The notes under the pieces: model-generated
Database searches by the model: none
Told to the model about the DNA's origin: nothing
The model's input: only the letters and a program-made list of their open reading frames with translations
Source of the DNA: Dendrophyllia cribrosa
Taxonomy: Eukaryota; Cnidaria; Anthozoa; Scleractinia; Dendrophylliidae
Length of the DNA: 64,000 nt
Reading direction: 5' to 3'
NCBI GenBank assembly: GCA_024195265.1
Contig: JAJLRJ010000007.1
Span: 11,428,828 to 11,492,827 of the forward strand
Shown: positions 1 through 28,290 of the stretch, piece by piece
Numbering within the stretch: position 1 is the stretch's first letter
How the letters are laid out: every line of letters starts with the position of its first letter
Made by a program: the position numbers and the translations under genes

Positions 1-512
1 AATGTTAAAATAAAATGATTTCTGATGTTCGTAATGGATTGAAATTTGGCAAGATAAGTAAGAAAGTCTAATAGTACACGAAAATGTAAAAAAATGAAAA
101 TCAAAAATTTGATCATAGGGGCACTTTAAAACTCTATTCTAGACTAGAAACCAAACATCCCTACCCTATCCCAGACTTTCTATTTCCCAATAACTCTATC
201 TTCATACCACGGAACAATTTCCCAGTAAATGATACTCTACTCTAGACCAAAACTCTCTGAATTCTATACCCTATCCCAGACTAAACTGCTTGAAAACCAT
301 ACCCTGCACAGCAGCACATACCCATATAGCTTATACATGTATATATATGAGAGTACCCCCCTCCCCCACAGGGCCAGATCTATATCAGGATTGCATTGTT
401 TCAGTAAATATCTATCACCCCCCCCCCCCCCCCCCCCACCCCGCTCATGCCCACAGAAGGTTTTGGCTTGAGCCTTCAACCCTATGGGGATTCCAATTTT
501 TTACACACTCAC
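1..512. repeat. Left flank: CTATTCTAGAC/CCCTATCCCAGAC repeat and C-tract
   Basis: Positions about 120-300 carry repeated CTCTATTCTAGACYAGAA and CCCTATCCCAGACT phrases; the same phrases in opposite orientation occur at about 50690-50940. A 20-base C homopolymer lies at 418-437. The stretch is probably intron of the minus-strand GKAP-domain gene. No further exon was identified. Confidence 0.5.
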
Positions 513-3500
513 CAAGTTTGTATCACAAAGTCCTCTGAATTGTTTAAATTTTTTATTCACCAAGAGCATGGCCTTGCCATTGGCTGCCCTGATTTTCCCA
601 CAAGCTGCAAGAGATAATTAAAAACAAAGAAGACACAAGTTACATTCCATTGTAAATTTCTGAAAATAAACTTTTATGAATGCTTAGAGCGATATTTATA
701 TTACCTTGACGGCTTTTGGCCGGTTCAGCAAACACACAGAGCAAAGGGATTGCGCAAGCTAAAAAGTAGCTATTCCCTTTTCAGCATTCTGATAGGTCAA
801 TCAAACAAGCGTCTTTTCATATTAGGGACATTGTTTGGCAGGAAAACGAACAAAGCTGGTATTAATCCTTTCAACTACTGGTACATTAAACAAATCGCTC
901 AGGGAAACCGTTTTTCAAGGTCATACAAAAATTGCTCTATTAAAAAAGATGGCTGTCTGTTTACAAACACTTTAATTTGTTGACTTTGAATAGAAAATAA
1001 TATTTGACACTGAACTTTGAGCCTCTTTATATGAGTATCTAAGACTGTTTTCTTACAAATCATCAATATTTTTATTTCAATTACTGTATATGCCTTCCAG
1101 TGTTCTTACTCAACTATTTCTTACTTTTTTTAACAATCATTATCAAGAAACAAGATGATGATGGAACATTTAACTGATCACAGATAATTACAATCCTATT
1201 TTCCTGTTGTGATAACTTTTTCTAGCCACCATCATTAATTTAGTAAGTCAGTACTTCATTCCCTGAGATTGTTGATTTATAAATAGCACACATATCCATT
1301 TTGATTTTGTCGCAAACACCCACAGAGTGGCTCAACTTTGGTGCTTGCACTATCACTGACAACTAACAGTATATAAATACACTATTTAAAATATAAATAG
1401 ACCTAAGAAGAATTTATAAATTAAACCAGTCTCAGTAATATTTAGAAGGCACAATGGCTGTACATGCCACTTTACATGAATAAAGAGGGTGTGGGTGCTT
1501 GAGATATTGTGTATAGGTGCAACTCTTTTGAGTGAATGTACAATCTTGGAACTGCATTCAAGTGTCTGCTTGGGAGGGGTGTCCGCTTATAAGAGGTTAA
1601 AAATATTGTGTGTATGTGGATTGGGTCACAACAAAGTACCCACTTAGGAGTGGTGTCTCGGTTGGCGGAAATTCAACTATAAATGAACAAACTCTAATAA
1701 CAGACAAGAAAGCATTAAATATTTGATCTACTGGTTCATTGAAAGTTCTATAATTGTTTGTAACTAAATGTCAGGCCAACAAGTTGGGGTTAAAAAATAC
1801 CTGAATTCTTAAATAATGTGTGGTACATTTTTAAGAATGAATCACGCACACTAGTATTTTAAATTAAAATCATATCAGGAACTTCTGAATGTAAGTCACA
1901 CATAATAGATTTCATATTTATTTACCATATTTGTATTTATTTTAATTTTAATAGCTATCCAGACCCATTAATATTGAATAATATTGCAATATTAAAACAG
2001 TCTTGGGGGTTCAATAAAAAATAATTATTAGTTTTGGCAAGAAATTCATAATGCTCTTTAATCTCCATGGCATCACCAGGCTTCCAAAGAAATGTAGAAA
2101 ATATTGCAATAAAGACTAAAGCAAGCTCAATAATAAGCAATATTTTAAATTAAAACAGTCTTGAAGGTATGATAAAATAAAATTAATAAAAATTTTGTCA
2201 AGAATGCATCATGATCCTGCTGAGTACAGCTTTACGCATGACATCACAAGGTAACAACAGAAAATTATAGGAAATATTGTTATATTGGATGAAGAGCAGA
2301 GGAAATGTAATTTATTGCAACATATTAAAACAGTCTTGGGGTTCAACAATAAGATAAAATTACTTTTGACAAAAACTAAAAATGCTCTTGAATCTCCATG
2401 CATGACACCTGAAGGCTAAATAAAACTTGCTGAGAAATATTCTGACTTTTGCATACTGTTATTAAAATTAAATCTACACGTAACACCTACTTCAAAATCC
2501 ATTATCATTTTCATTTAAATGTTTTAATGACATTGAAATTTTCCATCTAGTGAAATTTATTTTCTCAGGAAGGATGGTAAATTTTTATTCCATCAAAACT
2601 ATTTCAATGCATAAAAAAATGAGCAAGATATCAAGACGGTGACTATCAGTGATGTTGGTCGACCACTGATTTTGAGGAGTCTTTGGTGAACCCAGGTTTG
2701 ACTGGTTAGGTGTTAATGAAGGATTTACTTATGCATATGAAATAAAATATGGAAATTTACCAAGAGGACTGCACAGAAAAATTTCATTTTTTTACAGCTT
2801 TAATCTCGTTAGACCATTGAAATAGATGTAAGTTCTAGTCCACAATTTTATCCCAAAATATAGTCGCAATCAAAATACATCTTTTTGCCAATTTAATAAT
2901 ATTTTTTTCTCCATGCAAGCAATATTTCTTTCTTAATGCCACAAATAACCAACTTGATGTCACTTTGTTTAAAGAGCAAGATTAAAGATGGCCTGCAGAA
3001 AATTTATTAAATAGCACATCAAATATGCTTTTGTTTTGATAAATTGCTACAAAATAGTTATAATATATCTACAAAAAATAATATACCACATCTAGGTCAG
3101 AAATAAATATTCGATAATAGGACAACCTAAAATAAAATAATAACAACACAGGTCCACAAAACTAATAAAATTGTGGAGGTTTTCATATTTCATAAAAACT
3201 AATAAAAACACAAGTATTATGTAAACACCTCATGCAAAGATAGCGAACAATTCCAACACTTTCAAAAAGAAACTTGAATTCTCTCAAGGTGTGACATAAC
3301 TTTTTGCAGGGTTGGAAACGTAATTCTTAGTCAAAGAGCACATGCCAGTCGGGCAAGTAACTAGCATTATGCACTCACCCAGATCAGTCTTCATTCACAC
3401 AAAACATTGATTATTTAACCTGAAAGTGAAAATCCTACTTGCCAAAATGGGGTGAGTGATGTATGATTTGTACTCGCTAACCTGAAGGATTTATTTATTT

Positions 3501-5877
3501 CTTGGTGAGTGGGCGAGCACTAATTTTAAGCCCTGTTATTCTTTAACACCCAAGAGTGCCAAAATTCAAAATTCAAGAAAAATTCTAAATTTCATTTTGT
3601 AAAATATTGAAAAACAAATGGGACCATGCAAAAGTACTGCTGAAGAGGTTTCATTTGAATGGTCACACCACAGGATATCGTCGACAGACTCAAAAGTTAC
3701 AACTATACAACATGTCTTCATAATTGACTCTGGGAGTGAAAGGTTCAACTTTATCTGAATACAAAAAACTGCCATCTTAGAGTGCAGGCATTTGAACTGA
3801 GAACAGTTGGGGCTTTTCTGACCTTTTTGTGTGTGCATAACTGTGCACTGTGAATCTGCATTGCAAGTCAGCCTAATCTGTTTAGGATGGAGTTAAGTAT
3901 TCATGGTAAAGACTTTAATAAAATCTAACTTACTTGAGTGAGAGCTTGTTTACCAGTTGCTTGCCTGCACATAAAGTTATTTTTAGATTTGTGGTGGGAA
4001 AAAACCTTCATCCGAGATATAATGTAGTTGATTCAAGCAATGTTATGACTTATCATGCTTAATCGATCAGTAGTTTATACATTAGTAAAGTGAACACAGT
4101 GAGACTTCAATGAATTTGAACAAATCAAAATACAAAAAAAAATTGAAAAGACTTCTACTGCGCCAATGGTCGTGAAGATCAAGTTTATTTTCCATCCCAA
4201 GGCCATGAATGCTCATATCATTTTAGTTCTTATAATAAGCATTGAAATTTGAAAACAATGTTTATTTAGCTAGAGACCTTTACTGTATGTTTGGTTTTGG
4301 GCGTTTTTAGTCGTAAAAGAAACCATTGTTTAAAATCATGCTTGTGATTGGCCCCTTTAAAAAAAGACTGAAAAAAGTCCTAACCATTCATGTTCAGATG
4401 TCCACACTCGACTCTAACACACTGAGATTTTTTGTTGTGTCAAATGCTGCTTGCTTGCTTGCTTTCTCGAACATACTGATCAACAAAGTATAAAAATAGA
4501 CCTTTTGCCAATTCTGCTTCAAATATAATATATTGATAATTGTAACACCTTGTCTTTTAGGAACACTGTGAAAAAAAATATCACTGGAAGGCAAAGACAT
4601 TGAAGTGCAAAAAATAGGCATGCAATCCAAATCCTTGTTAGTGTGCAATAATATTGGTTTGTATTCTTATTCAATAGAAAACAGACACATGAACTATTTA
4701 ATAAAAACTTTTAGGTTAACTTTCAATATTTCAGCTTATACGAGATTTCCAAAACAAATATACGATATTCAATAAATTATGTAATTTCCATAAATCAATT
4801 GGCCTGATTTCCTTCCATATTTAAGTGTCAAATCTAAGAACAGATTCAATGAGAGAAAGTCAAAGCTTTGACTAATGTTTTGAAACAATTATTCAAGTTG
4901 TTGCCAAACACAACTACGTGTTCTCGGTTGGAAATCTGATGATAAATAAGGGTGTGGAATACATTCAGACAAAACAGCTGACTAAACTAGGAAGCTTCTT
5001 CGTCCAGTAGAAAATTAACACCGTACACCTGAACTAAACATAGCATTCCAATCAAATAAAATCAGATACCATTCTAAGCATGCATAAGAGTCCCTAGGTA
5101 TTGGAAAGAGGTCTAAAATGTAAATCAATGTGTCCAGACTGCAGACAAGAAAATTCACATCTTTTGTTATACATGTATATTTTCCTCTGTAACTCAGATA
5201 CATTTAAGTGGATCATTAAAATACGTTCTAACACCCACACATTAATCTACGAATTTCTTTCATTCTTCGCCAGGCTTTAGTGGTAATTCCCCAGCAAACA
5301 AATACAAATAAAATTGGGTTATTTTGGGAAATAAAGACCAAACCACAGAGTTAAAATTTATCAATGGTGTTAAAATATAAGTACACATGTACAAGGACAT
5401 TCAGTTCATAAACATCAACGCTAAATTTTATTAAGTTGACCAAGGAGGTATTTCCTCGAAATGGGCTTAAAAATCGAACAACTAAAATGGGGTGCAAATG
5501 GATTTAATACACCTGCAACTGTGTGTCATTTGCCCTTACACTGTACAAGTTTACAACCATTCTTGTCTCAAAATATACTTACCATCCTCGGGGATTGAAT
5601 TCGCTGCCATTTCTTGCTCTGTTCCTTGACAAAGTCTCGTTAATCGTTCGCTCTCCTTCTCCATCAAGTCCAGAAAATGTCGCCCATCTTTTTCTGTGTG
5701 GTTTATAGTAAGGCTCTTTTGAAAACTGTCTGACAAACACTCCATTTCTTTCTCGGGGGATACATTTTCCTTGTTAGCGGGAACAGAAGCCATTATGGGT
5801 CCATATCTTTTTTCTTTAGATACAAATATTACCAACTCTGATCTCTGGTTCCCATTCACGAGTATGGTACTATTCAT
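513..5877 (-). CDS. GKAP/DLGAP-domain protein (HURP-like), 5' exons, 3'-partial
   Basis: Two exons fit together. Exon 1 is 5877..5583 (start ATG at 5877; an alternative in-frame ATG at 5793) and ends at a GTAAGT donor after one base of a codon. Exon 2 is 604..513, preceded by a TTGCAG acceptor and followed by GTGAGT; its phase completes the split codon. The join reads IPEDACGKIRAANGKAMLLV, then KKFKQFRGLC, the core of the GKAP domain of disks-large-associated proteins (DLGAP1-5). The preceding helix ESERLTRLC also fits. A KEN motif about 35 codons into exon 1 resembles an APC/C degron, as expected if this is the mitotic DLGAP5/HURP type rather than a synaptic scaffold; that is inference. The intron is about 4.98 kb and holds MITEs and diverged tandem repeats. 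The rest of the gene lies left of the window. Exon 1 could have further 5' exons. Confidence 0.72.
1950..2420. repeat. Diverged ~160-bp tandem repeat, about 3 copies
   Basis: The phrase ATTAAAACAGTCTTG followed about 55-80 bases later by AAKGCTCTT..ATCTCCATG recurs at about 1993, 2151 and 2327. Copies differ at many positions, so the array is old. It lies in the long intron of the GKAP-domain gene. Confidence 0.6.
3539..3757 (+). mobile_element. MITE family A, full copy (~215 bp)
   Basis: Left end CTTTAACACCCAAGAGTGCC and right end ACTCTGGGAGTGAAAGG form imperfect inverted ends. The same family recurs at 15655-17495, 19946-20935, 21880-22330 and, reversed, at 63601-63814. The 63.6-kb copy shows clean TAACCC...GGGTTA ends, suggesting a TA-target (Tc1/mariner-like) MITE. 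Apparent ORFs across these copies arise by chance from the conserved sequence. Confidence 0.75.
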
Positions 5878-7098
5878 CTTCTTTATACAACAACGCTAGC
5901 TGTACGATTTGCCGGCGTGTGTCTATCACGAGAGCAAAGACAAGATGCACACTGAAAAATTGAAAATAGCGTGTTTTTAGTGAGGGTAATATTCGTCACC
6001 TTCAAAAATGTCTTGTTCAAAGCGGTGATCCAATATATTACGACAAAATTTTCGGAGAGGAGCCAATAACGTGTTTAAAGTGTTCCCGTATTGTTCGCCC
6101 TTCGGGCGTTTCGTAAGCTCGTAGCGAAGGGAGATCTGTGGAATCCGGCCTTTGCGGTTTACGACCCCTGCATGTGAGAAATGAGATAATTCAGTGAATA
6201 ATTTATCGCTTTGAAAGGCGTATAGAACTAAAAAGCCAGTGGCTACTCAGTTGCAGCAGTAAATGCCACCAGACGTTTGTGAAAATCAATAATTGTATGC
6301 CGTTTATCTACGCACACAAATTCAAGTGAAGTTTCGTGAAACAACGTCCTAACCTCGTTGTCGAAATGATGACCTCAATAAACTTAGCATGAGAGCCAAA
6401 CGTTCAATCTCAAGTTTTAAGCTAAGTAACTCAAGAAATAGTCCTGTCAAAATCCTATGAGGTAATTTATATTACTACTTTTATTACGAAACTTTCAAGT
6501 TCCAATTCTGTGACCGTTTCCTCCCACGGAAATAGAAAACACGTACGTACCTCAATTAACATCAAAGCTACAGGTCCATTTTAAATCGTACATAAATAAT
6601 ATTCATTGGCCTCAACAGGCTTCAAAACTGGTACAGTACGGTTCGTAGGTGTCAAGATAGAAATATTGGCGGTTCAGAAGTTTTTAACGGCCCACTGTCC
6701 CTAAATCTACTCACGCACAAATCGTAACGCTCCACTCACCAAAATGTTTATGATCCGCCGCCACCTGTACTCTCACAAGACTGCATGCCGTCCAAAAAAA
6801 ACCGCCGCTTTAAATACCCGGGCGATGTCACGAAGAGCTTGTTCTGTTTACACAAACGATTTATGCGTTTGATCTTCGAAATAATAGTGCAAATATGCGA
6901 TAAAAACTGACGAATTTCAAGACACAGCACGATGATATAAACCGACTTCAGCGAAGCGGAAACTCTGTGGGAAGATCGAGAGAAGCAAAAGGGACTGGGA
7001 CTGCAAGTCAATTTTTTTATGGAGGGAGGGGAGGGTGCGTGACATTGAAGATAATATTGCTGACTAAAGATACAGCGGGCCTTTTTAACTCTCATAAA
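5878..7098. other. Region upstream of the GKAP-domain gene; no gene seen
   Basis: This is the presumed promoter and upstream flank of the minus-strand gene. It is less AT-rich than the intron, with scattered CpGs near 6050-6180 and 6780-6970. I found no TATA box, no convincing exon and no structured repeat. Confidence 0.4.
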
Positions 7099-7482
7099 GT
7101 GGAGTCCGACAGGGCTGAAAAACGACTGCGCACGCGCCAGTGGCCCGCGGCAATGAACGTGGGCTCAAGCGCGGGAGGGTTCAAAATGACTGCAATTCAG
7201 GAGAAAAAGTAGTTTGGGATTTAAACTCAAAAGATAAGGTCAGTTTTAAAAAGATAATAAATTTATCAGTATTTTCGAGTAAAAAATTCTATTTTAAGAA
7301 AAATTAGGGTGTGTTGAACGTTTAAAAAAATTGTTCTCGTGTTGAAAAGCATTATCGAGTCCGCTCGTTCGTGAGTAAATTTTCGCGGCACTCCAAAAAA
7401 TGTGAAAGCTGCTACGTTTGTTATGCAGATCAAGAGTTATCCTGCAAACTTTAGCTCGAAACTTTCATAACAGTTAGTCCAG

Positions 7483-7910
7483 TTGAAGAGACACAACGTA
7501 TGTTTTGTACACCAAACTTTTTTTGCTGTACACCGCTTGAAAATTTTCTGCGAAGTGACGAGTCCGCGGCGCGAAATGCAGCTTGTGCGGGTTGCTTCAA
7601 CTCTCATCCCAATTTATCGAATTTTCCGATGGACAAACTTGCTGGTTCCACAAGAAGACTCGAACAGGATAAGATTATAGAGGGAAAATGAGAAGATTCA
7701 GTTCGACTTTTTCGAGATATGTTGGCGGAAACACGGATGGTTGAGCCTGTACGCGGCACAGGGAGGAATATTCGAGAAACCAATCGAAACCAACAGCCTT
7801 TGCGCCTGTCCACTCAAACCAGCAACACAGCCAAAATATTCCGGAAAGAAGTTTTCCAATGTTTGACCGTATTGGATCCCATGTACCTGCTTATCATTCT
7901 GGTGTGAGGT
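7483..7910 (+). pseudogene. Short unidentified ORFs inside the 3.46-kb transposon
   Basis: Overlapping open frames of about 60 codons (7483-7680, 7500-7691, 7719-7907) share a region with more even base composition than its surroundings. Frames 7500 and 7719 are the same frame separated by one stop. A Cys/His-poor segment reads NAACAGCFNSHPNLSNFP. I do not recognise the protein. The position inside a TIR element suggests decayed transposase sequence, but chance is not excluded. Confidence 0.25.
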
Positions 7911-8574
7911 GGTACAAACAATGCTACAAAACAGTAGATGAGCTGTTCCAAAATGTACAAGGTTATAATCCTCTTGAAAGGGTGATGTCTTACTTTTATA
8001 TTTTATTGATCATGCTAAAGAAAAACATGTTTGACATAAAGCTCTTTATCTTTATCTTTTTTTTTGCTGAAGCCTGCTGAAACCCGTTTTTTTATTGGTT
8101 TTTGTTTGACTAGAGGCAGATTGGTTGATGGACTGAATACAAAACTGGACAATATGTAATATCTTTTTAATAAAGGGGGATTCCCCTTTCTCTGGTAACC
8201 AAATTAAACAGTACAGCATGTGGTTTTATTAAAATTTTTATTTTTTATTAAATATATTAATACAAAAGTGGTTTTTGTCAGCTGTTTAGTGCTTGTCTTT
8301 TACACTGCTTTCCTGGAATAGGTTGCAAGTCCTTCATCCACCTGAATGGGGTAATAAAAATGCATGTCAGCATTTTTGCTAGTCTATATTACTATTTTGC
8401 CTTTCACATATTATAAGTTAGATATTAAGACAAACCTCATTTTTTAACCCTATGCTCCTGCCTGTACACCCTCCCGAAAGAAACTATTATAACATTTTTT
8501 TAATACATTAATATCTTTTTATTTACAACCACTGTCTATCCCTGACTAATACTGCCAGTCTTGCATACAATAAA

Positions 8575-8815
8575 ACCATTACAATGTCACTGGCTGTTTT
8601 TTATTGATCTGAAGTCCCCCCCCCCCCCCCCCCCCCCCCCCATACATTACATCTGCCCCCAATAATTTGGACCATATTTTCTAGGATAATAGCCGTCCCT
8701 TGATTAATCACCCTCCTCAGATAATTGCTACTCTTTGGTGGAAATATTTGAAATAATGACCTCCCTCAATTAATCCCCCCCCCCCCCCCCCATCCCCTTC
8801 TTCTTGTTTTTTAAT
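8575..8815. repeat. C-homopolymer tracts
   Basis: Runs of about 25 C at 8617-8641 and 23 C at 8778-8800. Their lengths in the assembly are likely approximate. Confidence 0.8.
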
Positions 8816-9283
8816 TATAGCTTATCTTAAATTTATACACTTCTAATAAAGTTTTATTTTGTATCTTTTATCTTCATTATTTTCGTGGCATACCTGGAAA
8901 CTAGCTCTTAAGCTAAGCGTACTGACCACGTTAAATAAAGGATTGATTGATTGATTGATTTGTTTCACCTCCTCCCAGTCAGGTTAAGAATTTTACTTCT
9001 TGTGTAGGAAACAAGTTTTGATTTAATCATTACAATAACAATCATCACAGAAAAGTCACAAAAGCACAGTTTCAAATAGTTTTTCAAATATAGTGACACA
9101 CATGTATTTGTCACTCTTTCATTTATTTTTTGGAACTCTCTTACTATTAGCACATTAGCACTTCCAGCGAGCAATATTTGAAATAACCGCCTCAGTCCAT
9201 TAGTCGCCTCCCCTCGAATAATTGCCTCTTTGTTGAGTGAAAACTAATAATCGCCCCCGGCTATTATTCCAGGAAATATGGTA
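8668..9283. mobile_element. TIR element, ~615 bp (ACCATATTTYCTRG ends)
   Basis: Left end ACCATATTTTCTAGGATAAT and right end, reverse complemented, ACCATATTTCCTGGAATAAT are inverted. The interior repeats the phrases 'taatcrccc' and 'ataattgc'. It is nested in the 3.46-kb transposon and disrupted by a C-tract and by a GATT-tailed segment. Confidence 0.6.
8885..8961 (+). repeat. Probable retroelement 3' tail with (GATT)n
   Basis: A short segment ends GTTAAATAAAGGATTGATTG and continues as a GATT microsatellite, as seen at LINE or SINE 3' ends. No body sequence is recognised. Confidence 0.35.
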
Positions 9284-10533
9284 CGATTGTTAAAGAGCCA
9301 AAAAAATAAAACCAATATCATTAGCTGTTTTCTTTCTTCTCTTTTGTCCTCTTCCATCCCCTGTCTAAGTATGACCCGCCCCGCATAATTTTATGCTATT
9401 ATTATGGTTTCTTCATAAAACTCGAACAAAAATGGACAAAATCAGTGATTACATGATAGATTGTATGGTCATTATTAACTGATTTTTGTTTGCAAAATGT
9501 GTCTTGCTTTTGTAAACAATATAATAACATTTTATAAGAGGTTATAAAGTAAGCACATTTTTACTAATAAAATTAATCAGATTTATATCATTACAAAAAT
9601 AAAATTAAGTAAAAAAACATTTTAATAAATAATTAAATGAAATGTATAAAAATTGATATATTTTTATTTCTTCCGTCCCTTTTCTTAACAAATTCTTTAT
9701 ATGTTTAGACAAAAACTGTATACTTGAAGTATGTTTACCTTAATGAATTTAGAAAACAGCTGTCTCTAAAAGAAGAAGTTTTGAACGAGAGAAGCAGCGC
9801 TTGCTTATGGATCACCACCAGACGTGAGAAGTTCCAAAGTCAGCATTTCACTGGCTGTTTTTTATTGATCTGATGCCTTTTCATTGTGTTTTACTCTGCT
9901 TTTTTCTTGTTTGGATTTACAGCAGTTAAATACAGCTTGTGGGTCGTGTAAATTAATAAATTGGGTTACTTTAATTTTCTTCGGTACTGCTTGTATTCAT
10001 TTTCTATCGGAACAGTTGAAGTTTGCAGCATATTAAGCTTAACTTAAGCTTACACAAATGTATATGTATAGCTCTGCTCGCAGAGTTTGAATCTCCGGCG
10101 CCATAAACTTGAAATGAACAAGCTAATATTTTCCCAGCAGAGAAAGGTTGTTTGAGTCGATAAGTTAAGACGACGTTAATTTAATTTCCTTTGTGTTTTC
10201 TGTTCCCTATTTTGATGCTAAAAGGCCACATTAATTATCGAAATTAGGATAAGGAATGAATGTATGCTTACATGACATCGGCTCATAAGATTCAAGTTTC
10301 GTGGAGCAATCATGCTATGTTTTAAAATTTCTTACCTTTTATCAGATTTCTAACCTCCATGTTTTAACAGGACCACTAAAGTGTGACTGTAGGAACACAA
10401 ATTAACCGCGTCGGGAAAAACAACAACTAGAAGGAGACAAAAATAACTGAAGAACGACGGTATTGCTCCACGAAGATTCTTTGTTCGGTTGAAACACAAA
10501 ATCACGCCGATCGAGCCGATCACGGCGTCAAAT

Positions 10534-10653
10534 ACACGCATGCGCAGTCGTTTTTCAGCCCTGTCGTGGAGTCCCAAGTTAGCTGTCTGTTTTTTACCAT
10601 CTACTCTTCAATTCTATTTATTTGTCATTTGCTTTTCATCTTGAATAAAGAAA
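10534..10653 (+). promoter_or_regulatory. SHMT promoter region with NRF1-like GCATGCGC
   Basis: CACGCATGCGCAG at 10535-10547 matches the core of an NRF1 site (consensus TGCGCATGCGCA). It forms the inner end of the right TIR of the 3.46-kb transposon. Only 88 bp separate the transposon edge from the start codon, so the 5' UTR and core promoter are at or next to the insertion. No TATA box is evident. Use as a promoter is inference. Confidence 0.45.
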
Positions 10654-26924
<16,271 letters not shown>

Positions 26925-27008
26925 AGATTAATGAATAATATATGAAAACATAGAATAGGCGTCAGCAGCTTAAAATTCACCACCAAGACTCGTTTGTATG
27001 AAATTCCT

Positions 27009-27288
27009 TAAGGCAGATTTAGACGGCGCAACTTTGTCGCATGCGACTTTTTGTAGCGCGCTCTGCTTGCGTCAGGCGGAAATTGTATACAACTCGCATC
27101 ATATAACATTGTATATGGCTTCGATTGTCGTAGGGTTTTAAAACATGTTTCAAAATCGTACAACTTTTTTCGTGTTGCATGCAACAGTTGTGAGCGAGTT
27201 ATAGGCGATTCGTGTTGTATGTATGGCGTGAGCAGGTTGCATGCGATGGTTGTAGGTAAACGTTGTGCCGTCTAAATCAGCCTTTACA
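27009..27288. mobile_element. TIR MITE AAGGCAGATTTAGACGGC just 3' of SHMT
   Basis: AAGGCAGATTTAGACGGCGC and GTGCCGTCTAAATCAGCCTT are inverted. The interior is rich in GTTGCATGCAAC and CGCATGCGAC palindromes. It is present in both duplication copies, so it predates the duplication. Confidence 0.8.
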
Positions 27289-27981
27289 AACCTTTGACAA
27301 CATCATGTTGTTTCTGAGTGGGTATTCTTTTTAGCTTTGCTCCTTTGAGAATATATTGACGAGATTGTTACAGGTTTACACTTCGAAAGCAAGGCTTGGG
27401 GTAAAATCAGCTGGTGTGACAAATATGCATAAGGACTGTAGACGTTCGATATTTAACCTCTGGGGGACTAAAAGGGACTCTCGCATGAATACTTGAGTCA
27501 ATTATCTTCTCCTATACGTCCTTCAGAGGTTCCGTAAATTTAATATAAAAAAACAACAACAGACAAACAGAACCACGAAAACAAAGCTAATTAGCTATTG
27601 ATCCTTTAGAGGTGCCTAAAAAACTAAATTGCTTATAAAAATAATATTTTCTTAAATGAATGACTGAGAGACAATTCGTCTTGCTTTCACGGCACAATGT
27701 TTCATGTGTCACTGGTTGTTATAACGGCGTTGCGATGCAAGTGGTATAAAACATTGTTTTGTGTGATCGTGCAACTGATGCTAATGTCCCCAGGCGTCAA
27801 GAAGGTGCGAAGCTCCTGCGTCGAGCGCAATGCACGCGCTGTTTCGCCTTCCGCCCAAGCTCCGCACTGTCTGTTTTCCCGCGTTTTACATAGAAGTGCA
27901 ATAACGTTTGGTGACGCATTCTCGCCCAGCCATCCTTTCGGCCAGCGCGAAGGATCCCTGACTCTGGCCAGTTCCAATAGG

Positions 27982-28151
27982 CCATTTCCGAGTTACGTTA
28001 TGCCTCGTTGTCAAAGCGAGGCTAGGTGCACAACCTTTCATATGGAAATGAGTTTTTATTCAAATGCAAATAAAACTCATTTCCATATAAAAGGTTGTGC
28101 ATCTAGCCTCGCTTTGACAACGAGGCATAACGTAACTCGGAAATGGCCTAT
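27982..28151. mobile_element. Hairpin MITE family B, present only in duplication copy 1
   Basis: AGGCCATTTCCGAGTTACGT is inverted at the right end; the arms are nearly perfect. At 58690 the duplicate reads CCAGTTCCAATTTGATTG without it, an empty site that implies a 2-bp AT duplication on insertion. Confidence 0.9.
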
Positions 28152-28202
28152 TTGATTGTCGTTCTGGGCAGATTCAGAGTTGATTCCGCTCGAATCTGAT
28201 AG

Positions 28203-28290
28203 CTTTTTTTAGTTTTTAGTACAGTTGGTGTGATATCCGCAAGGATTTTACCGACTTAATAAATGTAGATGTAGATGTAGATGATTGGCC
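28203..28290 (+). mobile_element. Retroelement 3' tail with (TAGATG)n, only in copy 1
   Basis: An ~88-bp block ending TAATAAATGTAGATGTAGATG interrupts sequence that is continuous in copy 2 (CTGATTGG). It looks like a short 3' end of a LINE or SINE with a hexamer tail. Confidence 0.55.

Larger units (their letters stand above)
7108..10565. mobile_element. 3.46-kb TIR transposon, 9-bp TSD (Mutator-like?)
   Basis: The left end 7108-7136 reads GACAGGGCTGAAAAACGACT then GCGCACGCG; the right end 10537-10565 is its reverse complement with one difference. Both ends abut the same 9-mer, GTGGAGTCC, at 7099-7107 and 10566-10574, a perfect target-site duplication. A 9-bp duplication is typical of Mutator-like elements, but no transposase was recognised, so the superfamily is inference. 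Short overlapping ORFs at 7483-7910 could be transposase remnants. A younger TIR element (8668-9283) and C-tracts sit inside. The right end lies 88 bp upstream of the SHMT start codon. Confidence 0.85.

Noticed and set aside
229..538. Proline-rich short ORFs at the left edge and similar ones at 11180-11377 and 49411-49668
   Set aside because: Produced by C or G homopolymer tracts.
3566..3838. 90-codon ORF (-), and similar frames at 21888-22359 and 63546-63740
   Set aside because: They all lie in MITE family A; the recurring peptide around [18 protein letters not shown] is translated repeat sequence, not a gene.
3934..3964. 31-nt candidate mini-exon on the minus strand (GCAG acceptor, GTAAGT donor) in phase with GKAP exon 1
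   Set aside because: The exon at 513-604 is also in phase and gives an unmistakable GKAP core, whereas this one gives GKQLVNKLSLK without a clear continuation. It may be alternative or chance.
27697..28155. 152-codon ORF and overlapping frames near the SHMT 3' flank
   Set aside because: Spans duplicated non-coding sequence and reads into the hairpin MITE; frames at 58469-58873 in copy 2 are not conserved in reading frame.
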